Assembly (NCBI GenBank): GCA_001599915.1
Contig: BCIG01000014.1
Location: 1 to 64,000, forward strand
Reading direction: 5' to 3'
DNA from: Symbiotaphrina buchneri
Taxonomy: Eukaryota > Ascomycota > Symbiotaphrinales > Symbiotaphrinaceae
DNA: 64,000 nt
Below are positions 54,466-64,000 of this stretch, piece by piece. Within the stretch, counting starts at the first letter, position 1, and the number at the start of each line of letters is the position of its first letter. The notes below the pieces were generated by a model that was not told where the DNA came from, did no database searches, and worked only from the letters and a program-made list of their open reading frames with translations. The translations under genes were made by a program, and so were the position numbers.

Positions 54466-56962
54466 TAAAATAGAAGATAGATCATATAATGGCAATGACG
54501 ACCTTGCTTCCAACCTCCGACGTGGCGTGTCAGTATCCAGGAAACCATATAGCACACCAACGATGCAGTCACAGGCCAGGCCAGGCCAGGCATGCTCAAC
54601 TAAACAGAGTATGACAACTCCTGGCTAGCACACAGACAGGTCCAAAGTCTCCGGCAGCATCTCCATCCCCAGCTCCATGATCTACCTTAGCCTGCCATGG
54701 CCGACTCTTGTCAATTTCCCCTCCTCCAGGCCACAATTCTCTCTCCCTCGGACACCAACCGAGTCTCTTGTCTTATCACACGATCCACCCTCATCTCCGA
54801 CCCGAGTACGGCAGATCAGACCTTCGGCCCGGCGCGGCCCGCCTCCTGCATGACTTGAACAGACACACTGACACCTGCAAGGCGGAAGGTCTTGCAACTC
54901 ATTTCCTAGGTATACGCAATGGATGCCTGGGAAATTGTAGGTGGTTGCCCGGAGTGTGAATAACTCGTGTTCGTTTGAGGTTACAGAGGAGAATCGGCAG
55001 TATGAGAAGGCAATGAATGAAGATATATCAGATTACTTTCTATCTCACGAGGCACTGGTGCCTACAGCTCATGCTACCTCGTCATGATCACGAGGAACGG
55101 TGGTATTTGTCAACCTCATCCTACCGCAATGCCACCTCGGCATACAGCGGAAAGTAGCCCCCTGCCTTTCGTGTCCACGAGGGACGGATGGCCGTTGCTA
55201 TAAGCATCCGCAGCCTCCGCCGGTGACGCAATGCTGCTAACCTGGAAATATCTGGAGAAGTAAAGGCACGTGTGCAATGTGACTGCTTGCCTAAAGTCTG
55301 TCTGTAGTTGCCATGTTGCACTCACTTTGCCCGTTGCTCAAGACCATCTTATCTTACGGCCGGGATATAGAGGATGGTCTATGAGCGGATGCACGGCACC
55401 GGTAGTTGCCTGGAGAGCTCCGGATTGTGGAGAGGCTGTGTGCATGTCTGCTTATGCGCTGACGACTCCTACGCACAAAGTATCTTCTTGGCATGTCAGC
55501 TGAACTGGGGAGACTTCGTGATTATCAATCTTGTGCGAAGGATCGGTCGACTGCGCAATTTTGTGGTTTAATCATGACTTGCATCACGAACACGGCGGGA
55601 GTAATCCCGCATCAAGGGAGTGAGATCTCATCTCCGTTTGTAGCCATCTTTGCGTGATTTTGGTGTGATTGCGCATTTTCGATTTCTGGTGCCTGACTGG
55701 CCCTGTTCTACGAGGTCGAGGAAGATGACGTCCAACGGTTTCTGCTGACACGAGACGTTTGTCTCGTCCCGCGACTTCGGCTACCAAAAACGTCTCCACA
55801 CCGTCTGAAACTCAATCCATCACCGGTTGACTGCCAAATGGGCTGCGCCTCGTTCCCTGTCCGCCGGCAAGAAACTCAAATCATCCGCTCTATGCCTTAC
55901 CTTACTTCGCTTCCGCCGGCGGATGGGCTAAATCAAACCTTCGTCGCATTCTTTGCATGTTCCTTTCAGCTTCGAGTCGCTACGTCGCTGGGCGGCCGCG
56001 AGATCGGCCAGATCTCTTCGGTGCTGCACTTGTGGCTTGTGGCTTGGGGCTTGGGAGCAACGGTGCCTGGAAAGCGGTCGCATACGAGCTGACCACCCCC
56101 CCTGCAAGCAACAACAAAGGCAGGCCACCAAAAAAGTGACCGACCGTCATCGCGGCCGCGCCCTTCGTGGAGGCTCCACTGACTGACTAGCCAAAAACAT
56201 GACGACTGACACATTATTATTGCCTGCATGAAACTATTGTTGCAAAAATGATCTGCTCTTACACTTTGCTCACGCCAGGCTAACCCCTGCAAGGCAGCGC
56301 TCTCAGCAGCGATCTGACTGACACATCTTTCTAAAATTCCCAACGCTGCGGTTCATCCCTCCCCTCAGCTGAAGCCAATTGCCGGCGCGACCTCCATCCC
56401 ACCTTCACCTGGACAGTTGCTGTACCTGTTCCAGCTGAACGTCACCTTCCTAGTCGCACGCCAATCGCATGCCGTTCCTGCGCAGAGTCATCCCGAAGCC
56501 GAGGATAGATGCACTTTGGGGCCATGCCGGGGCGTCTTGTCGCACGCTACCTGTCAATGAACCTGGCCTATCATGGTTTGCGGAAGACACGATGCCTGCA
56601 TGCATGTCCCCGGTCCTAAACATGGACCCATGGGTGGAACTGACTTCTGGTGTGTTCGCCGGGGCCCTTGGCCTAGATGGTCTCGGGAGGGTGAGACAGA
56701 TAAAAGCAACTTGCTGCGCTGTTATTGCTCTTTTCTGCTGCTGCCTCTTGCAAGCGTTGCCCTTCACTATACACCCATTAGAATTAATTTGTCTCGCGAC
56801 TGCCTTTCTACCAAACTGCTTAATACGCTTGCTGCTTCTTGCCCATCTCTCTTTTGATCCCGCACATCAGCTGTTCCACAAGCCGAACATCACGAAGATC
56901 TGCATTTTGGCCCAGCCTCTGCATCGACCTCCCCTTTCTCTGAGCGTCCTCACGTCTCTATC
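54466..56962. other. Intergenic region, no gene supported
   Basis: 2.5 kb. A short GGCCAGGCCA repeat is at about 54576-54592. The longest plus frame (56469-57203) covers the leader of the small Cys-rich gene in another frame and looks like a shadow. A long untranslated leader for that gene is possible. Confidence 0.4.
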
Positions 56963-57196
56963 ATGTGCTACCAACTCGTCGAGCGCTACTCCGTCTGCGG
57001 CTGCCTCTACTACCGCCACGCCGTCGACCCATGCCACAACTACGGCCGGCCAGGGCACCGCATCATCGAGAAGACCGTGCTGGTCGGGTACGCCTGTGAC
57101 CGGCACTCCAGCGCAGTCAACGCACCGACTCACGGCCGGACTCAGGGTACGGCAGCTACGAGTCGGATCCGCGGCGACGGTGAACCTAAAGCTTGA
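56963..57196 (+). CDS. Small conserved Cys-rich fungal protein
   Basis: 77 codons from the ATG at 56963: MCYQLVERYSVCGCLYYRHA, VDPCHNYGRPGHRIIEKTVL, VGYACDRHSS. This pattern (C at 2, 12, 14, 24 and 45, with RYSVC, CLYY.H..D.C and LVGYAC..H) belongs to a widespread uncharacterised filamentous-fungal family; a zinc-binding knuckle is plausible from the Cys/His spacing, as inference. After RHSS this frame gives an unfamiliar tail, while the neighbouring frame reads DSRPDSGYGSYESDPRRR and then TGA (57170-57172), the kind of ending I would expect for the family. A single-base shift near 57105-57120 is therefore possible. No signal peptide or membrane span. Function unknown. Confidence 0.65.
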   Translation: MCYQLVERYSVCGCLYYRHAVDPCHNYGRPGHRIIEKTVLVGYACDRHSSAVNAPTHGRTQGTAATSRIRGDGEPKA

Positions 57197-58990
57197 TGTA
57201 TAGACCTCCGCTGGGCCGGAGATACACTTGTATAACAGCAGCGAGCTGGCCTGCGCTTGGCGCTTTGCTCCTTGGCTGTGTTGCCCTTCTTGAAGAAGGC
57301 TGTCGCAGAATGAGAGGCTGGAATGTGTTTGAAGAAACTCTTGGGGTGTACGCGAGACGTCTACCACCGGGATTTCGTCGAACGGGCAGGACTCTGAACC
57401 GCCCAGGTTTGGCGGATATCACAACAGCCGCTACCGAGCAGGCAGCTGTCGATTCCAGCAGCAGTGCTTCTGCGAGTCACAGAACTGCCTTTCCGTGCTG
57501 GCACACCTCTCTAATTCTTAATCACCTCGCTGGACGAATCTTGCTGCATTGTATGCGCCTGCAGACCTCGCCCCGTCTAGCACGGCATGAGTCGTTGAAC
57601 TGGGCTCCGGTAGCCGCTTGTGTATTTTCCTTTTGTTATGTGTTTAGAAAGAGATTGAGAGATTTTCTCGTTCGTTGCGGCATTGCATATAGACCGGATT
57701 ACGGTTTTGGGGGGGGGAAGGGGTGGTTGGGAAAATGTATCAGTACTGTCAGCAGCGTGCTTCTATTTCACTCTCTCTTCGATCACTGTTATTGACAGCA
57801 AACCCCACTCTGCATAGCCTGTGCTTTTTTCTTTCTTTATATACCCTATCCCCTTTCCCTATCTCCTTTCTGTCGTGTGACTGAAGTGAACATCACATCC
57901 CCTCATCTCCTTACCATCCTTCCGTGTATTTTTAGCCACACGTGCCGTTCCTCCGCACTGGATGCTCGTCTCTGGGAGACAGCCAGCCTGTGCGCGAGAC
58001 ATGGGGCATGGCATGCGCTTCGAACGTGAGCATGCAATGCGTGCTGACCGGCTCAACGCGATCTGCTGGGAAGACTGAGTCGATGCTGGCCATCGCGCCG
58101 GACCTTCTTTGGGTCTCCGCTTCTCCCACCCGCCTTTGTGTCTGCAGAGCATCACCTTTGGCGCCGGGGAGGGGCGGGAGGGATTGACTGCTGTGCGGCC
58201 CACGTCCATGGCGCGGCTCTAGAGATACAGCGCTGGTCCTGGAGGAGGAGGGAAAGGAGGGAGGAGTGGGGAGGTTGGAAGGGAAGGGAAAGGGGGGCTA
58301 CAAGATGGGATGGGAAGAGAAGGGCGGCTGGGACGTCTATCTACCTTCCTCGAGACCTTCCATTCACTTCCCGTCTTCTCCGTTCTTTTCCGACGTGGGA
58401 AGGTGTATGAGATGGGATGTGGATGCCACGCAAGAAACGAGAAGCAATGGCTCAGAGCGGGAAGGTGCAGATTCTGGAAAGGGGCTCTTTGGGTGGGCAA
58501 GGAAATCCGGAAGTATTTTGAAAAGGCGAAGTCTTGCGATGAGAGCGCTCCAACGGACGGGAGGCTCTTTCCAGGCCATCCTACCTACCGCCTACTCTTA
58601 GGGCTGGAAAGCTGGTTTGGGTGGGGGGATGGGCGCGGGGACGAAGCCAGTCAGTGAGATGTAGAGATGCAAGATAGGGGTTATATATACAAACCAGGAA
58701 CATCGCTCGCCGTCGGCGGACGCAAAAACCCGCAGGACGGGGAGTATGCTGTATTCATGGACATGGAGATGGAAATGGACATGCAGATGGAGATGGCAGA
58801 TTAGGAAAGTAGGTAGTAGTAGGTAGTAGTTAATATTATTTCCTAATCCTGATCCCGCTCCCTTGACTACCAAAAGCAATATCAATCACTAATCCAACCC
58901 GCATCTCATCTGAAAACGCCAGTTGCTAGCCTCATATACAAACAGACACAATCCAACCCCGCGCCCCGCCCTGGTAGGGATCAGAGGAGT
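57197..58990. other. Intergenic region with purine-rich and short repeats
   Basis: 1.8 kb. A plus-strand frame of 200 codons (57196-57795) overlaps the end of the small gene and has one hydrophobic stretch, but I know no family and codon use looks random. Purine-rich sequence lies at 58230-58330. A degenerate ATGGAGATGGAAATGGACATG repeat is at 58756-58797, followed by TAGTAGG repeats near 58808-58830. Confidence 0.4.
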
Positions 58991-61245
58991 TCATACCTCC
59001 CCAAGAATCAACCGCTCCAGCTCCTCAGGGCTCAGTGTGCTGCGGCGTCGACTCTTACGCTGCGCCGCCGCCGCGCGGCGCTGAGCACGTCGCACATCTT
59101 TATCATTATCTGCGGCACTTCCCTGGTCACGTTCACCGGTCTTCACACCCATCTCAGCATCGACAAGCTCCACTGCATCTTCCTCCCCGTCATCATCCCG
59201 CGGCTCAGGCTCCAGCTCATCTTCACCGCCCATCACGCGCCTCTCAGGCGCAAAAGCAGGTTTAGGCTTATACGGCGTCCCATTAACATTCCCCCTCAAA
59301 CTCTTCCTTTTCCTCTTGGGCTCTGCCTCGTCCTTCTGCGCTCCCCCCGCCGCGGCTAGGGCCACAGCTTCCGCCGCCTCCGCAGCGGCAGCGGCGAGTT
59401 TCGCCTCGATGCTGATGGTCGTCGTGCGCGAGTTGCTCGATGGCCGGCGGGAGGGCGGTTTCAGGGCTGATTTGTTGCGGGCGGGAGTGGGCGTTGCGAC
59501 TGCGCTTAGGGCAGAGGTGTTTGATGATGATGGTTTGGAGGGGGAGGAGGTAGTTTGTTTGTGCGGGGAGGAGGAGGAGAGTTTGCGGTGTTTAGGGGTG
59601 GGTTTGCTTGGTGATTCGTGTTGCTGCGAGGGGGAGGTGGGATCGTCGGAGAGGCCGTCTGGGGAGGGCGAGCGCCGTTTGAGAGATGGCGTTAGGCTTT
59701 GTCTCTGTGATGCGCGTAAGCTTTGAGAGAGATTAGGAGAAGCTGGGGGACGGACCTGTTGCTGTAGAGAGCCGCGCCGGCCAGGAGTGGCGGGCCGGGG
59801 TTCCCGTTTCAGAGGAATCTTGATGGGCGAGAAGGAGGTGTCTTGGGCGAAGGAGACGCGTCGAGCGGATGGAGAGGGTCTTGACGGACGTGGCACGGCA
59901 TTTGCGCTTCGAGGAGAGAGGATCGCCGACTCCGATGCCTCTTGAGCCTCTTGTTCTTGCTCCTGATCTTCTTCAACGTTCCCGCCGTCGATCTCTAAGT
60001 CACTCTCCTCCAGATCTTCATTCACCATCTCCTCCCCTTCCTCTTGAAAGCTCTCACCTTCACTGCCCTGTTCATCATCTGCAACCGCAGTCTCATTCAC
60101 GTGCAGTGCGGAAAAGTCACCGCCTGCGGCATCAACGTTCAATGTCCGAGTGAGCTCCTCGACGTCGAACTCTCCACCTGCTCGCCAGCGGTTCATCATT
60201 CCAAGAAGATCTCGCCATCTGCTTTCCATCCGTTCCCATCCCTCTCTCAATCTGACAATTTCCTCTTCCCGGATCTCCACCTCATCAATGGGAACAAAGT
60301 TTGGATTTGTCAGGATCGTTCGGAGATGGTCCATGATGCCAGCCAGATCCTGGGATATGCTTTCGATTGATGTCGTTGGCGATGCCAAGGACATGCCCTG
60401 GTTGTGCGCGTGAATATTGGCGCCAGTCTCATCAGAGACAGTCGGCGCTGCCTTCTTCAGGCCCAGCAATTCCCGCAGGTCTTCTACGGTTCTGGTAACC
60501 AGCCCTCTCAGCTCGTCGTTCTCGTTGCCCAGTTTCGTTGTAACTTCCACCAAGAAATCGCTGGTGTCCGTCTGTAGCCCATTCAGACCGTCATTCTGCT
60601 CTTCCTTTCGGACGACTCCCCTCGACCCCCCTTTTATTTCGATGGTCCCAGTCTGCATCCCTGAACCTCTCGTAACTCCGCCTCTCTGGCTCTGCTGTCC
60701 CGCCAGGTGGGTCTTCAACCGTTGCAGCTCCTTATCTCGTTTCCGCACATCATTCGCACACTGCGCCCTCACTTGCGCAAGCGTCGCTTTGGCGCGTGCA
60801 ACTTCCTGACTCTGTCCTTTTTGCTCCGCCGCAGCAGACTTCAGCTGGGTGCGTAACGATTTTTCGACAATCTCAGCGTGAGAGACGGACCGAGTGAGAT
60901 CGCTAACACGAGATTCGAGTTGGGAAATGGTGTGATCTTTGCGCGTTGTCTCCGTGCGAAGAGTGGTAAGCGTAGAGGCAACATGGGCGAGATGGGCGGT
61001 TTCTTTCTAGATCGGGAAAATGGTCATTGAGAGCCCAATTGGTAAGAACGAGGTATTTGCTCTCAGCTACATACATCGCGACGTAATATAAGGTCGTGTA
61101 CAAGGTTTATTATTGCCGTTGGTGTGGATGAAGAAGACGGGTGCGCAAAATCGATGGCTTTGCCCTGACGCAGCAGACCGCGTGCGAGCAGGAGGTTGTT
61201 GATGTACGCGGAAGCAGTCTTGAGAGACTTTTCAGATGGATCCAT
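58991..61245 (-). CDS. ADIP/Msd1-like coiled-coil protein (spindle-pole/microtubule anchoring family)
   Basis: Two exons, 61245-61075 and 61006-58991, total 2187 nt, 728 aa. The N-terminus (ASAYINNLLLARGLLRQGKA, FAHPSSSS, IINLVHDLILRRDKETAH) matches the ADIP domain (PF11559) found in human SSX2IP and fission-yeast Msd1, which anchor spindle microtubules at spindle poles. Long heptad-rich coiled coils follow (VEKSLRTQLKSAAAEQKGQS; EIREEEIVRLREGWERMESRW). The second half is disordered and basic, with RRVSFAQDTSFSPIKIP, many SP/TP sites for Cdk or MAP kinases, an Ala-rich helix near residue 615 and a basic tail (RAQRRAAAAQRKSRRRSTLS) that could bind microtubules or DNA. In Aspergillus nidulans the related TinA binds the NIMA kinase; identity with it is not shown here. 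Confidence 0.78.
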
Positions 61246-61546
61246 TGCGCTTGCCGGCAACAAGGTCCAGGTTCTGTCTCAGATTAGGTATTGTTGAAGA
61301 CTGAGATAAGGTTGAAGTGTGAAGGTGCAGGAAGCGCGTGCGGAGAGCGGAGATGTAAACAAAGTAAAGCTCGAGAAGCAACTTTTACCGATGAGCTTCC
61401 TCTAGTGCACCTCGCAAACAACCAGCTTTAGCCGAACTCCAAACACTCCTTTGAACATCTTCACGAGAGTTGCTGCACGTCACCGACATCGAAGCTTAGG
61501 CACTCCAACATCGTCTTCCAGCCGGTGACGGCTTCCGGGAACTGCC
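61246..61546. promoter_or_regulatory. Short bidirectional promoter, ADIP-like gene and Nup85
   Basis: 301 bp between the two divergent ATGs. It must serve both genes. Pairing of a spindle-pole gene with a nuclear pore gene may allow joint cell-cycle control, but no specific site was recognised. Confidence 0.5.
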
Positions 61547-64000
61547 ATGTCCTTCAAGGTCCCATTCTCATCGAGCCCTCCCTCGACACCTGACAAGCAG
61601 CTTCCGCCTCAAACCAGCAACAGCACCACGCGCAAGCCGCTCTTCGACTTCGGTAATCCTTCAACTACTCCTGCTGGACCTCCTCCTTCTTCTACAAAGA
61701 GCTTTACTCCAGCTGGGCAGCCACCACCAAGCGCGTTTGGCAGCTCTCAATTCCAGACATCACAGTTAGGAGGCTCTCAAGCTCCACCAAGAAATCTGTT
61801 CGCGACATGGAAGACTGAATCTCAAGGCTCGGCAGGAATGGGCGATAGCCCGGCTCTGCCTTCAGCTAGTCCCTTCAACTTCAGCAAGGTTGGAAGTGGC
61901 GCAGGCGGCTTCAATTTTGGAGATACCAAGAAGAGCTCTCTCGGGGATCCTACAACTAGACGTGGTTACGGCTTCTCATATGGTTCCTCTGTGCCCGACG
62001 ATGAAGCAGAGGAGGTTGGGAGCGAGGATGACCAACAAGGCGATATGGACACTACAGAAGATGAGCAGATGACAGAAGAAGACGAAGAGCTTGCGGAGAT
62101 GGAAGACAGTCAAGAGGATGCTGAAGGGTCAGGCGCAGAATATGAGGACGGAGAAGACGAGCTTCCACAGGATGGCTCCATCAGTCCAGAGGAGGTCTCC
62201 GATCTAATGGATATGACTGCTAGCTGGGCACAAATGCCTCGAACTGGAACACCACGAGGGCAGAAACGCACAAGGGGTGACGCGCTCCGAGCAGAGATGC
62301 CCCGTTTTCAGAGGAAGAATTCTACCATACCCAAGATCGCGAAGTCCATGGCCGCCAGAGTCGAAGCCGCCAAACTCGTGGAGCCTGATGATCTGATTCT
62401 GGATACTGAAGATTGTATAAGTGCTCTATACCGCGTCGACCAACCGCATGAGCATCTTGGAGAAGCTGTGGAGCAGATGTTGACCATTTGGGAAAGGACC
62501 TGCAATCGAATACAGCGTGAAGATAATCGGCCGGAGATTCCTTTATCAATTGGTCCAGATGAGGAGGCTTCACCCATTCTAAAAGCAGTCTTTGTCGCCT
62601 CTCTACTTCTACCCTTACGTCATCCTGCTCCCGCTCGGCCGCCCAAGGAATCTATGGATTTCCGCATGAGTTTACCGCCGCAGCTTGCGAATCCAAGAGA
62701 CACAATCCCAAAAGTACTTCTAGATTGGGTGAATACACACCACAATCCATACTCCTCGACATACCTTGACGTTCGCGTTCATCATCCTAACCCTACTGCT
62801 CACCTTAACTTCTGGGACGTCATCTTCACTTCACTTATCCGAGGAAAGATCCGGGATGTTATTACCATACTAAAATTAGCTGACTTCCAATATGCGAAGA
62901 CAGCAGAAGAGGATGGGCAGCTTGATGGGTATCATGGGTTACAGCTTGGCAACATCCAACGAGTAATCAATAGAGCCATCCAGGCTTTGGAGATGTGTCC
63001 TGCCGTTGCACGGGAAGACTGGGACGTTCGCGGCGGGGACTGGATGATTTACAGACGAAGAATCGACCAAGCGTTAGAAGATCTCTCGACCTTCGCTGAA
63101 GGCGGCAATCGAGAAGTGGAGCCGCTCGGCGAATCTTTCACGGCAGAAAACTTTGGTATTTCTAGACCTCAACTGGCAAAGTCAATGACGGAAGCAACCA
63201 GAAGAGCTGAAAGCAGGGTCCCTTGGTCAATCTATCAAAACCTCCGAACATTGTACGGAATTATACAAGGCGGGGTAACCGAGATCCTCTCGTTCTCGAA
63301 TGATTGGGTTGAAGCTACTGTAGCACTGACTGCATGGTGGCCTGGTGAGGACGAAGATATCGAGGATCCAGGTGCGAGCAGAATGTCCATGAGGGCATCG
63401 AGATCACATCGTGTTCGGCTCGTCGACGTCAACCCCCGTGCAGCATACCTGAGACGGCTAGCTTACGCTCTGGGGCGGGTTACCGACGACTCTGATGAGG
63501 CTGCCTTCCAAATCAACACATTGAATCCAGTGGAAGTGTGTCTAGCATCTTTATTTGAGGACAGCGTAGACATCGTCATCGGCTTCCTTCGCGGTTGGTC
63601 CCTGTCCGTTGCATCAGCTGTGATTGAGATTGGGAGCTTCGGCGGATGGTTAGAAAACCCTGCGGCTGGCGCCAAACTCATCGATAACTTTGACGAGGCG
63701 GATTTGATGGTTCTCAACTACACCAATCAAGACCAGGCCGTCAATAAGGATAGCGTGTTGATGGAATACGCGGAAAGGCTTTTCCAGCGGGACACTCTGC
63801 AGAAGCGCTTCTCGACCACAGCAGTAGAAGGCTGGCAACTCACATTGCAGATATTGGGACGATTAGACGACCCAGAATTGGCCAAGCAAACAATATCGGA
63901 TTTTTTGAATCGACTTCCACTAGAATCAGAGGAGCGGGTTGACCAGATTCTAGATCTCTGCAATACCATTGGCATCGACTCCCAGGGCAAAGCCATAGCA
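61547..64000 (+). CDS. nup85: Nucleoporin Nup85, 5' part (runs off window)
   Basis: The frame is open from the ATG at 61547 to the right edge (818 codons, no intron needed). The N-terminal 170 residues are disordered, with FG/FNF-type motifs (LFDFGNP, AFGSS, FNFSK, FNFGD) and an acidic stretch. From about residue 230 comes the alpha-helical scaffold of Nup85 (PF07575): LRAEMPRFQRKNSTIPKIAK, PHEHLGEAVEQMLTIWERTC, LLDWVNTHHNPYSSTYLDVR, FWDVIFTSLIRGKIRDVITI, WWPGEDEDIEDPG, VCLASLFEDSVDIVIGFLRG, RLFQRDTLQKRFSTTAVEGW, RLPLESEERVDQILDLCNTI. Nup85 is part of the Y-shaped (Nup84/Nup107) complex that coats the nuclear pore. The C-terminal helices lie beyond the window. An N-terminal FG-like region is a fungal feature. 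Confidence 0.85.
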   Translation, partial: MSFKVPFSSSPPSTPDKQLPPQTSNSTTRKPLFDFGNPSTTPAGPPPSSTKSFTPAGQPPPSAFGSSQFQTSQLGGSQAPPRNLFATWKTESQGSAGMGDSPALPSASPFNFSKVGSGAGGFNFGDTKKSSLGDPTTRRGYGFSYGSSVPDDEAEEVGSEDDQQGDMDTTEDEQMTEEDEELAEMEDSQEDAEGSGAEYEDGEDELPQDGSISPEEVSDLMDMTASWAQMPRTGTPRGQKRTRGDALRAEMPRFQRKNSTIPKIAKSMAARVEAAKLVEPDDLILDTEDCISALYRVDQPHEHLGEAVEQMLTIWERTCNRIQREDNRPEIPLSIGPDEEASPILKAVFVASLLLPLRHPAPARPPKESMDFRMSLPPQLANPRDTIPKVLLDWVNTHHNPYSSTYLDVRVHHPNPTAHLNFWDVIFTSLIRGKIRDVITILKLADFQYAKTAEEDGQLDGYHGLQLGNIQRVINRAIQALEMCPAVAREDWDVRGGDWMIYRRRIDQALEDLSTFAEGGNREVEPLGESFTAENFGISRPQLAKSMTEATRRAESRVPWSIYQNLRTLYGIIQGGVTEILSFSNDWVEATVALTAWWPGEDEDIEDPGASRMSMRASRSHRVRLVDVNPRAAYLRRLAYALGRVTDDSDEAAFQINTLNPVEVCLASLFEDSVDIVIGFLRGWSLSVASAVIEIGSFGGWLENPAAGAKLIDNFDEADLMVLNYTNQDQAVNKDSVLMEYAERLFQRDTLQKRFSTTAVEGWQLTLQILGRLDDPELAKQTISDFLNRLPLESEERVDQILDLCNTIGIDSQGKAIA

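Noticed and set aside
57196-57795. 200-codon frame after the small Cys-rich gene
   Set aside because: No recognisable domain, ordinary for random frames here; kept only as a remark.
1-64000. tRNA or rRNA genes, CRISPR arrays, secondary-metabolite cluster
   Set aside because: No T-loop-like GGTTCRANYCC blocks with matching arms, no spaced repeat arrays and no backbone synthase (PKS, NRPS, terpene cyclase) were found by eye; the monooxygenase, NmrA-like and SDR genes alone do not make a cluster.

Overview
This is 64 kb of filamentous ascomycete chromosomal DNA, most likely from a eurotiomycete close to Aspergillus or Penicillium. The evidence is dense genes on both strands, short GT-AG introns of about 45-120 bp with CTRAY-like branch sites, near-balanced base composition outside one AT-rich island, and a strongly fungal gene set: Zn2Cys6 and C2H2 regulators with fungal-specific domains, F-box proteins, an NmrA-like protein, a DUF6606/DUF3638/DUF3645 giant, an Aim9-like kinase and a small Cys-rich protein. 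Species cannot be fixed from the sequence alone.

Layout. Positions 1-2027 hold an AT-rich, RIP-like island and its flank. A short C2H2 regulator (2028-2958, -) looks cut off against it. Then come a DUF1907 (C11orf54-like) protein (+), an FMN-dependent NtaA/SnaA-type monooxygenase (-), an NmrA-like gene stopped by an in-frame TGA (-), a clear aminoglycoside-phosphotransferase-like pseudogene (8031-8882, -), a multi-pass membrane protein (-), a 363-bp MITE with a 9-bp target duplication (12266-12628), a tandem RidA-domain protein (+), a low-complexity protein with an F-box-like tail (-), a second phosphotransferase paralogue (+) and an F-box protein (+, six exons).

Positions 21859-32303 (-) are one giant five-exon gene of about 3,323 codons in which a full set of SecA/SF2-like helicase motifs can be read. 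Next are an APC-family choline/amino-acid permease (+), a lipase-like/ankyrin protein resembling an NLR without its NTPase (-), a D-2-hydroxyacid dehydrogenase (-), an Aim9-like mitochondrial phosphotransferase (-), an FMN-dependent L-2-hydroxyacid dehydrogenase (-), a glycogen-binding-domain protein (-), a Zn2Cys6 regulator (-) divergent from an SDR dehydrogenase (+), a small Cys-rich protein (+), an ADIP/Msd1-like coiled-coil protein (-) and the start of Nup85 (+), which runs off the right edge.

No single pathway joins these genes. The local links that can be argued are the TF/SDR divergent pair, the D- and L-2-hydroxyacid enzymes within about 6 kb, and the ADIP/Nup85 bidirectional promoter. 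A recurrent oddity is that several otherwise intact genes carry exactly one apparent frame disruption, three of them in or beside short homopolymers. That could be base-calling error or real decay, and raw reads would decide. Exon limits were read by eye from splice signals and reading frame; wherever exon sums are quoted they were checked to be divisible by three.
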